Assembly (NCBI GenBank): GCA_030867875.1
Contig: JAOWCC010001589.1
Coordinates: 141,643,745 to 141,707,744 of the forward strand
DNA: 64,000 bases
Direction of reading: 5' to 3'
Source: Actinernus sp. WN-2022
Taxonomy: Eukaryota; Cnidaria; Anthozoa; Actiniaria; Actinernidae
The notes below the pieces were generated by a model. It was given only the letters and a program-made list of their open reading frames with translations. It was not told where the DNA came from and made no database searches. Both the position numbers and the translations under genes were made by a program. Shown piece by piece: positions 43,263 through 55,575 of this stretch (position 1 is the stretch's first letter; the number at the start of each line of letters is the position of its first letter).

Positions 43263-46200
43263 TCACACAAACAAAGCCAACACCAACGCAATCAAGACAG
43301 TGGGAACAACAACGCGAATGCCTTTAACACCGGAACCGCAACCAGTCGTAAGCTGAACAACACCCGTTGGGCGTGTACTTCCGGTGGCGCTTGGTCTACC
43401 TGTGGCACTGCCGTTCGACTGCGTCATTGGTCCAACCGTTTTAACGGGGAAAACCGGAATTCGAAAACCGCTGTTAACTGTACATCCTCCCGTACTACAG
43501 CACGTGAAGTTGCAGCCGCCAACGAACTGAACGCCAGCTTGTTGGAGCTCGATAGTGGTGCTGTTGCACACATCAGTTTGACACTGCGCCAGTTGGCCTG
43601 AGTAACATCCCTTTTCTAACCCCGGGTATTCAGAACTGCCGTTGCGGATGAAGCCATATGTTGTAAAGCATACACTGTTAAAATTGCAAGATAGTTGTGG
43701 CTGTGACGCATTACAGTTTTCATACGTCATTCCAGCTCTGCAATTGTGGCAAGGTATGCCAACACCAGCATCAACTGAAACGAAGTCAGAAGAACGCTTG
43801 AAAACTTATACTTCTGACTGTATCATTCTACAGGAAATAATAACTCTGTATTCTACAGTGTGCACTTTCCATGGATAACTGTTCAAATGCCTTCTGCATG
43901 ATACCTACACTACCAGAATGTTCTTTAGTTTCTCAAATTTAGACCGTTGTCTTGGTATTCTCAGAGGAGAGAATAGACCTTATGCATGATACTTATTACA
44001 CTACCAGAATGTTCTTTTGTTACCCTAATTTAATAGACCATTGTCTTGGTATTCTCAGAGGAGAGAATAGACCTTATGCATGATACCTACATTACCAGAA
44101 TGTTCTTTTGTTACCCTAATTTAATAGACCATTGTCTTGGTATTCTCAGAGGAGAGAATAGACCTTATGCATGATACCTACATTACCAGAATGTTCTTTT
44201 GTTACCCTAATTTAATAGACCATTGTCTTGGTATTCTCAGAGGAGAGAATAGACCTTATGCATGATACCTACATTACCAGAATGTTCTTTTGTTACCCTA
44301 ATTTAATAGACCATTGTCTTGGTATTCTCAGAGGAGAGAATAGACCTTATGCATGATACCTACATTACCAGAATGTTCTTTTGTTACCCTAATTTAATAG
44401 ACCATTGTCTTGGTATTCTCAGAGGAGAGAATAGACCTTATGCATGATACCTACATTACCAGAATGTTCTTTTGTTACTCTAATTTAATAGACCATTGGC
44501 TTGGTATTCTCAGAGGAGAGAATAGACCTTATGCATGATACCTACACTAACAGAATGTTCTTTTGTTACTCTAATTTAATAGACCATTGTCTTGGTATTC
44601 TCAGAGGAGGGAATAGACCTTATGCATGATACTTACACTACCAGAAAGTTCTTTTGTTACTCTAATTTAATAGACCATTGTCTTGGTATTCTCAGAGGAG
44701 AGAATAGACCTTATGCATGATACTTACACTAGCTAGCTACCATAATGTTCTTTTGTAATTCTAATTTAGACCATTGTCTTGGTATTCTCAGAGGAGAGAA
44801 TAGACCTTATGCATGATACTTACACTAGCTAGCTACCATAATGTTCTTTTGTTACTCTAATTTAGACCATTGTCTTGGTATTCTCAGAGGAGAGAATAGA
44901 CCTTATGCATGATACCTACACTACCAGAATGTTCTTTTGTTACTCTAATTTAATAGACCATTGGCTTGGTATTCTCAGAGGAGAGAATAGACCTTATGCA
45001 TGATACCTACACTACCAGAATGTTCTTTTGTTACTCTAGTTTAGACCATTGTCTTGGTATTCTCAGAGGAGAGAATAGACCTTATGCATGATACCTACAC
45101 TACCAGAATGTTCTTTTGTTACTCTAATTTAATAGACCATTGGCTTGGTATTCTCAGAGGAGAGAATAGACCTTATGCATGATACCTACACTACCAGAAT
45201 GTTCTTTTGTTAATCTAATTTAGACCATTGTCTTGGTATTCTCAGAGGAGAGAATAGACCTTATGCATGATACCTACACTACCAGAATGTTCTTTTGTTA
45301 CTCTAGTTTAGACCATTGTCTTGGTATTCTCAGAGGAGAGAATAGACCTTATGCATGATACCTACACTACCAGAATGTTCTTTTGTTACTTACTCTAGTT
45401 TAGACCATTGTCTTGGTATTCTCAGAGGAGAGGAAATGTTGTGTCAAAGTGAGGCTTGCTGGTGATCACAAAAGCATGACGTCATCATGCATATAACCTG
45501 AGTATCAGTCCTCTCTCCCTTCCTTTTCACCACCCCTCCCCTCTAAGGAAGGAAGGGAAAGAGGGCCTGACACAATTCTTTGCATGGCCGCTTGCTAAAA
45601 AGCCATATTCTGGCTTTTTCCTTCATTGGTGAGAAAAACAAAAGAAACAGGATCATGACTTTTGATTGACATAAACGTCAATCATATTTCTTAATTTTAA
45701 TTAAAGTGAAACAAATTAGACAAAAACGTCAATCACATGTCTGAATTTTAATTAAAAATCAAACAAATTAGACAAAACCGTCAATCACATGTCTGGATTT
45801 TTGTCTTAAAATGGCGCGAGAGGCGGAAGGCGGCCATGCAAAGAATTGTGTCAGGCCCTCTTTCCCTTCCTTTCTAAGGGGGGAGGGGTGGTGAAAAGGA
45901 AGGGAGAGAGGGACTGATACTCAGGTTATCATGCATATGGCATATTGCTCGTTTTGACGTGACGTCATTGCCGCCATGTTACAGCTCTCATACAGAGTTC
46001 CTGCTCGAGCGCAATTACCAAGGACTCGAGCATATCTTTTTCTATAACCAGTACAAATTACTTTTTCACAGTGTCTCAAAAACAATATTTTTTGCTGAAA
46101 TTCTGACGTAAATGTACACTAGCATTGAATATCCTGTATTTCTGGCACAATTTTTTTAATGAAAGCCTAAGAAAACTGATGTAAAAAACTGCTGTGATTT

Positions 46201-46993
46201 GAGTGAAAAGTTTTCAATTTTAGTTATAGCGCGCTGCTGACGCAACCATCACGTCATTTTCGAAGAAAGAGCGCGCGCTCAAATCTGCTTTTGTACGATC
46301 GCGCGACTGAAAATGAATGAAAGTAAAGCTTATTCGTTTGTCTATTTTTGTCATGAAAGTTATTACAAGGTAATCCAACGGTTTTCTCGTGCAATTTAGG
46401 ATCATTTCACACGTGTATTTTTCAAAATGCACAAATTTTAAATTTTCACAATTTGGTTTTGGTATAAATTGTGAAAAAAGATTCCCCGGGTTGTGACATC
46501 AGAGCGTGCACAATCCATTTTTTATTCATGGCTAGTCAACCAATCAGAGCGCGCGTTATATCGTAGCTATGTTATAAAAGTTACTTGCTTATTTTCGTGA
46601 TTCGTGAAAATGATTGTTTCCTATTCGTAATCCGTGATTCGTTATTTTTCTTCTTCGTGAATCGTGCTGAGACCCCCCCCCCCCCCCCCCCCCCCCCCCC
46701 CTGTACGACCCTCTTAGTAGGGTAATTCTCAGTCCTATAAGCTATATTAACCTCCTCTGAGATTTCGAAGAAATCAGTTTATGGGCTCGCTGTGGCATCA
46801 CAGGTCACCCGATTCACGATTTTTTTCGCGGTTCCGATGGCTAAGAGATAGCTACAGAGGAGGCTACAGCTATCTATGATTCGACACTTAAATAAAGTTA
46901 TTATTGTTATTAATTATTATTATCCCTTTACCAACCTGTGTGTAGAAATACACCCCAAAACATCAGAGAAACAACCATCCATTTAACATCCAT
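43263..46993 (-). CDS. Three-finger (Ly6/uPAR-like), probably GPI-anchored surface protein
   Basis: Two exons on the minus strand: 46993-46936 (58 nt) and 43774-43263 (512 nt, TGA at 43263), joined in phase 1 across G|GTTGGT...TTTCAG|TT to give 189 residues. Exon 1 encodes a signal peptide (MDVKWMVVSLMFWGVFLHT). Exon 2 holds 12 cysteines, including HNCRAG at the start, KGCYSGQLAQCQTDVCN, and a GCNFTCC...GC block like the CC...C ending of three-finger domains, then a Ser/Thr/Gly linker and a hydrophobic C-terminal tail (VVVPTVLIALVLALFV) fit for a GPI signal. Such proteins sit on the outer cell face; the ligand is unknown. The 3.2-kb intron contains a 91-bp minisatellite and a MITE. A further upstream exon cannot be excluded because an N gap lies 248 bp upstream. 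Confidence 0.75.
43905..45432. repeat. 91-bp minisatellite, about 16 copies
   Basis: Unit AGACCTTATGCATGATACCT ... CATTGTCTTGGTATTCTCAGAGGAGAGAAT. Early copies have CATTACCAG and TTACCCTAA; later ones CACTACCAG and TTACTCTAA; some drop AATAG. It lies in the intron of the three-finger gene. Confidence 0.95.
45495..45927. mobile_element. Mutator-like MITE with ~97-bp TIRs and 11-bp direct flank repeat
   Basis: AACCTGAGTATCAGTCCTCT ... inverted at the right end, arms 45495-45591 and about 45830-45927 with few mismatches. Both flanks are ATCATGCATAT (45484-45494 and 45928-45938). Long TIRs with a 9-11-bp duplication fit the Mutator superfamily. The interior has a TTTTAATTAAA / GTCAATCACATGTCTG direct repeat and no open frame. 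Confidence 0.75.
46674..46701 (+). repeat. Poly-C tract of about 28 bases
   Basis: A homopolymer between diverged repeats (ATTCGTGAT units before it). Its length is probably uncertain in the assembly. Confidence 0.8.
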
Positions 46994-47240
46994 CTCAGTA
47001 TTTGATAATAGACCTGGAAGTAGCAAATAAAACACGCGGCATTAGTATAATAAGTACAACAAGTGTTTAATTAGCAAGCGCTAGATAGCCTAAATACCAA
47101 GATCGCAATCTACTCTGCAATTACGACGTTAAATAATTAAGATCTTTGATGGTATGTATATATGTATGACTGTACAAAGATTCAATATTTTAATATCATC
47201 GATCAGGATAAAATTGAGTGGAGTCTATAGGAAAATTGGC
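46994..47240. other. Upstream region of the three-finger gene, cut by the gap
   Basis: AT-rich 5' flank of the minus-strand gene. No convincing TATA or other core promoter element identified. Confidence 0.3.
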
Positions 47241-47340
47241 NNNNNNNNNNNNNNNNNNNNNNNNNNNNNNNNNNNNNNNNNNNNNNNNNNNNNNNNNNNN
47301 NNNNNNNNNNNNNNNNNNNNNNNNNNNNNNNNNNNNNNNN
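47241..47340. other. Assembly gap (100 N)
   Basis: Exactly 100 N, the usual placeholder for a gap of unknown size. Single-copy-looking sequence is on the left and the satellite array starts at once on the right. Confidence 1.
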
Positions 47341-50300
47341 GGATAGCCCTAGTGCTAGGACCAGCAGCATTGTTGTCGATATGTAAAACATTCTCGAGGG
47401 ATTACAATACAATGAAGATAGCACCGTTATTGATATGCAAAACAGTCTCGAGGGATTACAATACAATGAAGATAGCACCGTTATTGATATGCAAAACAGT
47501 CTCGAGGGATTACAATACAATAAGGATAGCCCTAGTGCTAGGACCAGCAGCATTGTTGTCGATATGTAAAACATTCTCGAGGGATTACAATACAATAAGG
47601 ATAGCCCTAGTGCTAGGACCAGCAGCATTGTTGTCGATATGTAAAACATTCTCGAGGGATTACAATACAATGAAGATAGCACCGTTATTGATATGCAAAA
47701 CAGTCTCGAGGGATTACAATAAGGATAGCCCTAGTGCTAGGACCAGCAGCATTGTTGTCGATATGTAAAACATTCTCGAGGGATTACAATACAATGAAGA
47801 TAGCACCGTTATTGATATGCAAAACAGTCTCGAGGGATTACAATACAATAAGGATAGCCCTAGTGCTAGGACCAGCAGCATTGTTGTCGATATGTAAAAC
47901 ATTCTCGAGGGATTACAATACAATAAGGATAGCCCTAGTGCTAGGACCAGCAGCATTGTTGTCGATATGTAAAACATTCTCGAGGGATTACAATACAATG
48001 AAGATAGCACCGTTATTGATATGCAAAACAGTCTCGAGGGATTACAATACAATAAGGATAGCCCTAGTGCTAGGACCAGCAGCATTGTTGTCGATATGTA
48101 AAACATTCTCGAGGGATTACAATACAATGAAGATAGCACCGTTATTGATATGCAAAACAGTCTCGAGGGATTACAATACAATAAGGATAGCCCTAGTGCT
48201 AGGACCAGCAGCATTGTTGTCGATATGTAAAACATTCTCGAGGGATTACAATACAATAAGGATAGCCCTAGTGCTAGGACCAGCAGCATTGTTGTCGATA
48301 TGTAAAACATTCTCGAGGGATTACAATACAATGAAGATAGCACCGTTATTGATATGCAAAACAGTCTCGAGGGATTACAATACAATAAGGATAGCCCTAG
48401 TGCTAGGACCAGCAGCATTGTTGTCGATATGTAAAACATTCTCGAGGGATTACAATACAATGAAGATAGCACCGTTATTGATATGCAAAACAGTCTCGAG
48501 GGATTACAATACAATAAGGATAGCCCTAGTGCTAGGACCAGCAGCATTGTTGTCGATATGTAAAACATTCTCGAGGGATTACAATACAATAAGGATAGCC
48601 CTAGTGCTAGGACCAGCAGCATTGTTGTCGATATGTAAAACATTCTCGAGGGATTACAATACAATGAAGATAGCACCGTTATTGATATGCAAAACAGTCT
48701 CGAGGGATTACAATACAATAAGGATAGCCCTAGTGCTAGGACCAGCAGCATTGTTGTCGATATGTAAAACATTCTCGAGGGATTACAATACAATAAGGAT
48801 AGCCCTAGTGCTAGGACCAGCAGCATTGTTGTCGATATGTAAAACATTCTCGAGGGATTACAATACAATGAAGATAGCACCGTTATTGATATGCAAAACA
48901 GTCTGGAGGGATTACAATACAATAAGGATAGCCCTAGTGCTAGGACCAGCAGCATTGTTGTCGATATGTAAAACAGTCTCGAGGGATTACAATACAATGA
49001 AGATAGCACCGTTATTGATATGCAAAACAGTCTGGAGGGATTACAATACAATAAGGATAGCCCTAGTGCTAGGACCAGCAGCATTGTTGTCGATATGTAA
49101 AACATTCTCGAGGGATTACAATACAATGAAGATAGCACCGTTATTGATATGCAAAACAGTCTCGAGGGATTACAATACAATAAGGATAGCCCTAGTGCTA
49201 GGACCAGCAGCATTGTTGTCGATATGTAAAACATTCTCGAGGGATTACAATACAATAAGGATAGCCCTAGTGCTAGGACCAGCAGCATTGTTGTCGATAT
49301 GTAAAACATTCTCGAGGGATTACAATACAATGAAGATAGCACCGTTATTGATATGCAAAACAGTCTCGAGGGATTACAATACAATAAGGATAGCCCTAGT
49401 GCTAGGACCAGCAGCATTGTTGTCGATATGTAAAACAGTCTCGAGGGATTACAATACAATGAAGATAGCACCGTTATTGATATGCAAAACAGTCTGGAGG
49501 GATTACAATACAATAAGGATAGCCCTAGTGCTAGGACCAGCAGCATTGTTGTCGATATGTAAAACATTCTCGAGGGATTACAATACAATGAAGATAGCAC
49601 CGTTATTGATATGCAAAACAGTCTCGAGGGATTACAATACAATAAGGATAGCCCTAGTGCTAGGACCAGCAGCATTGTTGTCGATATGTAAAACATTCTC
49701 GAGGGATTACAATACAATAAGGATAGCCCTAGTGCTAGGACCAGCAGCATTGTTGTCGATATGTAAAACATTCTCGAGGGATTACAATACAATGAAGATA
49801 GCACCGTTATTGATATGCAAAACAGTCTCGAGGGATTACAATACAATAAGGATAGCCCTAGTGCTAGGACCAGCAGCATTGTTGTCGATATGTAAAACAG
49901 TCTCGAGGGATTACAATACAATGAAGATAGCACCGTTATTGATATGCAAAACAGTCTGGAGGGATTACAATACAATAAGGATAGCCCTAGTGCTAGGACC
50001 AGCAGCATTGTTGTCGATATGTAAAACATTCTCGAGGGATTACAATACAATAAGGATAGCCCTAGTGCTAGGACCAGCAGCATTGTTGTCGATATGTAAA
50101 ACATTCTCGAGGGATTACAATACAATGAAGATAGCACCGTTATTGATATGCAAAACAGTCTCGAGGGATTACAATACAATAAGGATAGCCCTAGTGCTAG
50201 GACCAGCAGCATTGTTGTCGATATGTAAAACATTCTCGAGGGATTACAATACAATAAGGATAGCCCTAGTGCTAGGACCAGCAGCATTGTTGTCGATATG

Positions 50301-51719
50301 TAAAACATTCTCGAGGGATTACAATACAATGAAGATAGCACCGTTATTGATATGCAAAACAGTCTCGAGGGATTACAATACAATAAGGATAGCCCTAGTG
50401 CTAGGACCAGCAGCATTGTTGTCGATATGTAAAACATTCTCGAGGGATTACAATACAATAAGGATAGCCCTAGTGCTAGGACCAGCAGCATTGTTGTCGA
50501 TATGTAAAACATTCTCGAGGGATTACAATACAATAAGGATAGCCCTAGTGCTAGGACCAGCAGCATTGTTGTCGATATGTAAAACATTCTCGAGGGATTA
50601 CAATACAATGAAGATAGCACCGTTATTGATATGCAAAACAGTCTCGAGGGATTACAATACAATAAGGATAGCCCTAGTGCTAGGACCAGCAGCATTGTTG
50701 TCGATATGTAAAACATTCTCGAGGGATTACAATACAATAAGGATAGCCCTAGTGCTAGGACCAGCAGCATTGTTGTCGATATGTAAAACATTCTCGAGGG
50801 ATTACAATACAATGAAGATAGCACCGTTATTGATATGCAAAACAGTCTCGAGGGATTACAATACAATAAGGATAGCCCTAGTGCTAGGACCAGCAGCATT
50901 GTTGTCGATATGTAAAACATTCTCGAGGGATTACAATACAATAAGGATAGCCCTAGTGCTAGGACCAGCAGCATTGTTGTCGATATGTAAAACATTCTCG
51001 AGGGATTACAATACAATGAAGATAGCACCGTTATTGATATGCAAAACAGTCTCGAGGGATTACAATACAATGAAGATTAGCACCGTTATTGATATGCAAA
51101 ACAGTCTGGAGGGATTACAATACAATAAGTATAGCCCTAGTGCTAGGACCAGCAGCATTGTTGTCGATGATATGTAAAACAGTCTCGAGGGATTACAATA
51201 CAATGAAGATAGCCCTAGTGCTAGGTTCAGCAGCATTGTTGTCGATATGCAAAACAGTCTCGAGGGATTACAATACAAATCAATGAAGATAGCCCTAGTG
51301 CTAGGTTCAGCAGCATTGTTGTCGATAAGTAAAACAGTCTCGAGGGATTACAATACAATGAAGATAGCCCTAGTGCTAGGATCAGCAGCATTGTTGTCGA
51401 TATGTAAAACAGTCTCGAGGGATTACAATACAATGAAGATAGCCCTAGTGCTAGGATCAGCAGCATTGTTGTCGATATGCAAAACAGTTTCGTGGGATTA
51501 CAATACAATGAAGATAGCCCTAGTGCTAGGTTCAGCAGCATTGTTGTCGATATGCAAAACAGTCTCAAGGGATTACAATACAAATCAATGAAGATAGCCC
51601 TAGTGCTAGGACCAGCAGCATTGTTGTCGATATGTAAAACAGTTTCGAGGGATTACAATACAATGAAGATAGCCCTAGTGCTAGGACCAGCAGCACTGAT
51701 GTCGATATTTAAAACATGC
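47341..51719. repeat. Satellite array of 75-bp (A) and 54-bp (B) units
   Basis: A starts AAGGATAGCCCTAGTGCTAG; B starts GAAGATAGCACCGTTATTGA. Both end CTCGAGGGATTACAATACAAT. They alternate as AAB and AB blocks (204 and 129 bp). B equals A minus the palindrome CCTAGTGCTAGG (12 bp) and about 9 bp more. Copies to 51060 are nearly identical with a few linked variants (for example CTGGAGG in place of CTCGAGG). Copies from 51060 to 51719 are A-like, more diverged and contain small indels. Open frames of over 1100 codons on both strands result from unit lengths divisible by three. The array touches the gap, so its true length is unknown. Confidence 0.97.
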
Positions 51720-52107
51720 TAGGGACATGCTAACCTCCCTTCATGTTAATAGGCCCTTAATTGAGCCATGAAGATTACAACATTTGGGATTGCTTTATGA
51801 TAGAAGTTTTTATCTTTATTGATAAATGATGTGAAATCATATTTTACACTAAAGACGCACGCTAGTTTTATTTCTCGACCAAAACTCTCGCAAGTGCAGG
51901 CATTTCTCAGACCAGTCCTGACTGCGTACTTTTGCAGGATGTAGCCCATCCAACTTCGCCGCGTCTCTCAAGCAACCCAATTTCTTTCTGTGCTAGGGAA
52001 ATTGTGTGCCACTGTCTTATTGTATGGTTTTGTCAAACTGTATTTTTCTTGCTGAAGTTATCAGTATTCGAGAAGTATCGGCGGGAAGTCTCATTTCTCA
52101 TTGGTCA

Positions 52108-54505
52108 ATAGGACGTTTGCATTATGGCGTCATTTAAAGGAGAACTGAAGCCTAAAATCAACTTAGCTCAATAAGTAGATCTAAACATGAAAAGACTCGT
52201 ACATAAAAATTATTTTACTATGTTTTGCGTCAAAGGAAAGAAAATCTGCAAATCTTCCTCCCAACCGTCGCTCAGTACAGACGGCCCAATTCCTGTAATC
52301 TGTGTCGTACGATACGGGAATAAATTAGTTTTGTCATGTTGTTCTCGGCTTTGAATAGAAGGACAAACGACTCAATAGCGCTGCGCACAGTTACTAAAAA
52401 TAGATTGTCTGAAAAGAGACCCCCCGCAAAAATCAGACAAACACACGCGGCTGTTTACAGTATTTCAGTGACTTTGAGAGTCGTGTTAGGACATGATTCA
52501 TAGGTTTTTCGATCAAAAAAAAGAAGAAATACCTGAAATAAGATTCCCAGTCATATCAGTAATGGTAACTACCAAGAACTGTTGCTGGGGGATATATAAG
52601 AGTTACTCTAGACGTATAAAAACCTTCATAAATCGGTCAAAGAGATATCCTCTCAGAGATGGAAGTATCGATTGGTACACCGCTAGCAGAGTTTCTCATC
52701 TTTTCTCAGTGCTTTTCCGTTCCAAAACTCAGTGAGAAATGTCAGCGTTGGATAAATGTTTGTACAGGAGACTTCAAAAACACAGAATAGTAACGAGACA
52801 AGTGCATTGAAATGCAAGGGGGAGTTTGTCTGAACTATACACTACCCGCCAGTAAACATAGCGAGAAGGAATTACAGTTCAACCATAGTTTACTTGAATT
52901 TATGGATTTGAAGTAAAGTTTTGAAGCGAACTGACTCATGTTCGTCATCTACAATGGTTTGATTTATTTTACGAACACAAATGAAGTTTTAAAATTATTT
53001 TCGAAATGTCGCACGGAATGGGTATCTTGCAGGTAATTTGAAAACTCGACAAATGCAAAACATAATATAATAGCTTGAAAGAGCACACCAACATATAAAG
53101 CAAGACTGCTTAATTTTAGGGTAATTTGTTTTTTCTTACAAAGCTATAAATTTGCAAACAAAAATATCATTTGTACAGAGAAATATTACAGAGAAAATAT
53201 AATTCCGGGCACATTTGTCTGTGAAGCTTTGTCGAACCATAAATGATTAGCTCGTACTTGTGTTAGTCTGTTCAAAATCTTGCACAGTTGGTATCTATTT
53301 TCCACCCATTACATTAGCTTTGGTCTCCGATGAATTTAATTTTAAAGAATTTCAAATATTAAGTTACTTGCTGGCTACAATATATAGTCAATATTCGCAT
53401 TCGCCGATGAATCTCTTACGGAAAACCTGACTTTTCAAAGTTTAGGTGAAGTCTTACAACGATATTCAATGGGAAAAGATAAGTTTGGGATTCAGTTAGA
53501 GCTTGACTATATTAAACGTGGTTTACGGCAACGAATAGGCCAGTCCAAGATAATTTCCACTGACCACTCTAGGCTTGTAGGAGCCGGGGAAACATGGCGC
53601 GAAATACAGTGTTTGTATGGGAATCCGATGCCACGATTGCACGCTTCCCAGTACAACTACATCCCTCACATTTTGATCAGTTAATCTCTCACCTGGTATC
53701 TTAAGTTTGCAGACAGTGAATATTTCCGAAATTCGATTTGACGGAAATTATTTGGCATCGGATTCCCATACAAACACTGTATTTCACGCCATCTTTGCAC
53801 CCCCACTCCCCAGACTCGAAACTCGCTTGATAAGATCGCCGTTTGTCGCTTTGTTTCAATCCTCTGTATTTTAGCCAACGTTTAAGCTGTTCGACAGTAC
53901 AATCATCAGGTTTTCTTTCGAAATATATTGCAGGAAAGCCGTCATTTCTGGTAGAATAGTCAGACGACGAACTGAAGTGCTGGTCAATTCTTGTAAGTTC
54001 TAACGCGAAAAGTGGTAAATTTGTCTGAGTCTTGGCGGGGGGTCTACATTTTGTGACGTCATCTGTGCGCAACGCTATTGCGCAGTATTGTGCTTTCTTT
54101 GTTCTGAAGGTGTGGTTGTTTTTTCTTCGTATGCATGACGTACGATACGGGGAAAAAGGCACTGAATTGAGCCGCCACACAAACTAGCTTTATCAGCGGA
54201 GAATTGGCTATTTTTCGACCTTCAAAACGTATTTCCTCATTTTAGACGTGCAGCACAAAGAAATAAAATAGCAGAACTTATTTCTCTTGAATACAAGCTT
54301 GTATAGTCGTCGGATTGATTTGGGGTTCAGTTCTCCTTTAACTACAGCTACCAGTACCCTTTTCAAATTATGTTTCTTATTCAGATTTTGAAACTCCTTT
54401 GAAATACCAAGACAATGGTCCAAATTAGAGGAACAAAAGAATCCGCGCAAGGCGTTCTGGTAGTTGTAGTATGTGACGTCATCATGTAAATGTCCTATTA
54501 AGATG
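52108..54505. mobile_element. Probable 2.4-kb DNA transposon remnant
   Basis: The left end CAATAGGACGTTTGCATTAT and the inverted right end TTAATAGGACATTTACATGA are similar, and AAAGGAGAACTGAA at about 52136 is inverted as TTCAGTTCTCCTTT at about 54326. The interior has an imperfect hairpin (GGCGCGAAATACAGTGTTTG at about 53596, inverted at about 53775) and the SAP-like frame below. The right end contains TGACGTCA at 54054 and 54474. The superfamily is not recognised. Confidence 0.5.
53701..54180 (-). pseudogene. Frame with a SAP-like motif, transposon-associated
   Basis: 159 codons on the minus strand. The centre reads DDCTVEQLKRWLKYRGLKQS, which resembles a SAP DNA-binding helix-turn-helix motif as found in several cnidarian mobile-element proteins (recalled, not searched). 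The sequence before and after is not recognisable, and the 3' part runs into the internal hairpin, so this is probably a truncated or spliced fragment. Confidence 0.4.
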
Positions 54506-54630
54506 GGGTTATCAATCGTCCAGTGAGAATCGTGTGATTTGACGATTCATTTTTCCCTTAAACGTTAAAGCATATTTTCCAGTTAGATCTCCAAACATAT
54601 CTCAGGGATTTTTTTAATGTGTGTGTTTAG

Positions 54631-54726
54631 GCCAATTTGCGGTCCTGCAATGCAGAGTTGAGGCAACACTTGCTCGAGGCAAAGAAGGAATTGGAGCAAC
54701 AAAAGAATTCTCCACTCAGAAAGGAG
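54631..54726 (+). CDS. Second copy of coiled-coil gene exon a
   Basis: Identical to 3-98. Here the upstream intron end (GTGTGTTTAG) is visible, which confirms the acceptor. Whether it belongs to a second gene copy or to a duplicated contig end is unresolved. Confidence 0.75.
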
Positions 54727-54932
54727 GTAAAGGTGTTATTGTGTATGAGTCGCATACTCTAGTATTTATTCTTAAAAGCTGTATTTGTTTCATGGACATC
54801 TTTTTCTCACGATACCTTGAATTGCAATATGTTTACAATAATAAGAAATATAATGAGGAAATGTAAATTAGTGCTAACCTACCCACCACCCTGCTCCCAC
54901 TTTTTACCCACTTTAAATTTGAGTCGCTGTCT

Positions 54933-55084
54933 TTCCGCACTAGACTGCTATCCGTCCCTAGGATTTCCGGTGATGCGTGACGCATTCTGTGATGCGTGAC
55001 TCGTTCTGTGTTGTAATATCTTTTTCGTGCTCGTAACAATCGGCGGAAATAGTAGGGACGGCTGGCAGTCTATTTCCGCACTGG
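54933..55084. mobile_element. Second copy of the foldback MITE at 305-456
   Basis: Same sequence as the left copy, offset 54628. Confidence 0.6.
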
Positions 55085-55143
55085 AAGCTCGAATAGTCTT
55101 CTTGTACTACAGGACAAGAAGAGGCCCATTGAGGACATCACTA

Positions 55144-55575
55144 CGGTGGCCTATAAGTGCAAAACACACGCGCCAAAGTCAAAACACACATGCGAAACCA
55201 AAAACACGAACGCAAAACACGAACGCAAACCAAAATATGAACGCTAAAGTTAAACCCCAACCTCAAACTCAAAACACCAACGCAAAACCAAAATACGATC
55301 GCTAAAGTTAAACACCAAAACTTTGGAGTGTTTGATTCCACTTTTGCGCGTTTGGTTTGCATTTTAGCGTTCGTGTTTTGACTTCTGCGTTAGTGTTTTG
55401 ACTTCTGCGTTCGTGTTTTGACTTCTGCGTTCGTGTTTTGACTTCTGCATTCGTGTTTTGACTTCTGCGTTCGTGTTTTGACTTCTGCGTTCGGATTTTG
55501 ACTTCTGCGCTTTTGTTTTGACTTTTTCGTTATGTTTTTGGATTTGCGCGTTTGTTTTGCACTTATGGGCCACTG
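55144..55575. mobile_element. Second copy of the tandem-repeat MITE at 516-947
   Basis: Same sequence as the left copy, including the number of 20-bp units. Confidence 0.7.

Noticed and set aside
47714..51177. Open frames of more than 1100 codons on both strands
   Set aside because: They follow from 75- and 54-bp satellite units divisible by three. The frame is broken within the same array and there is no start, domain or splice context.
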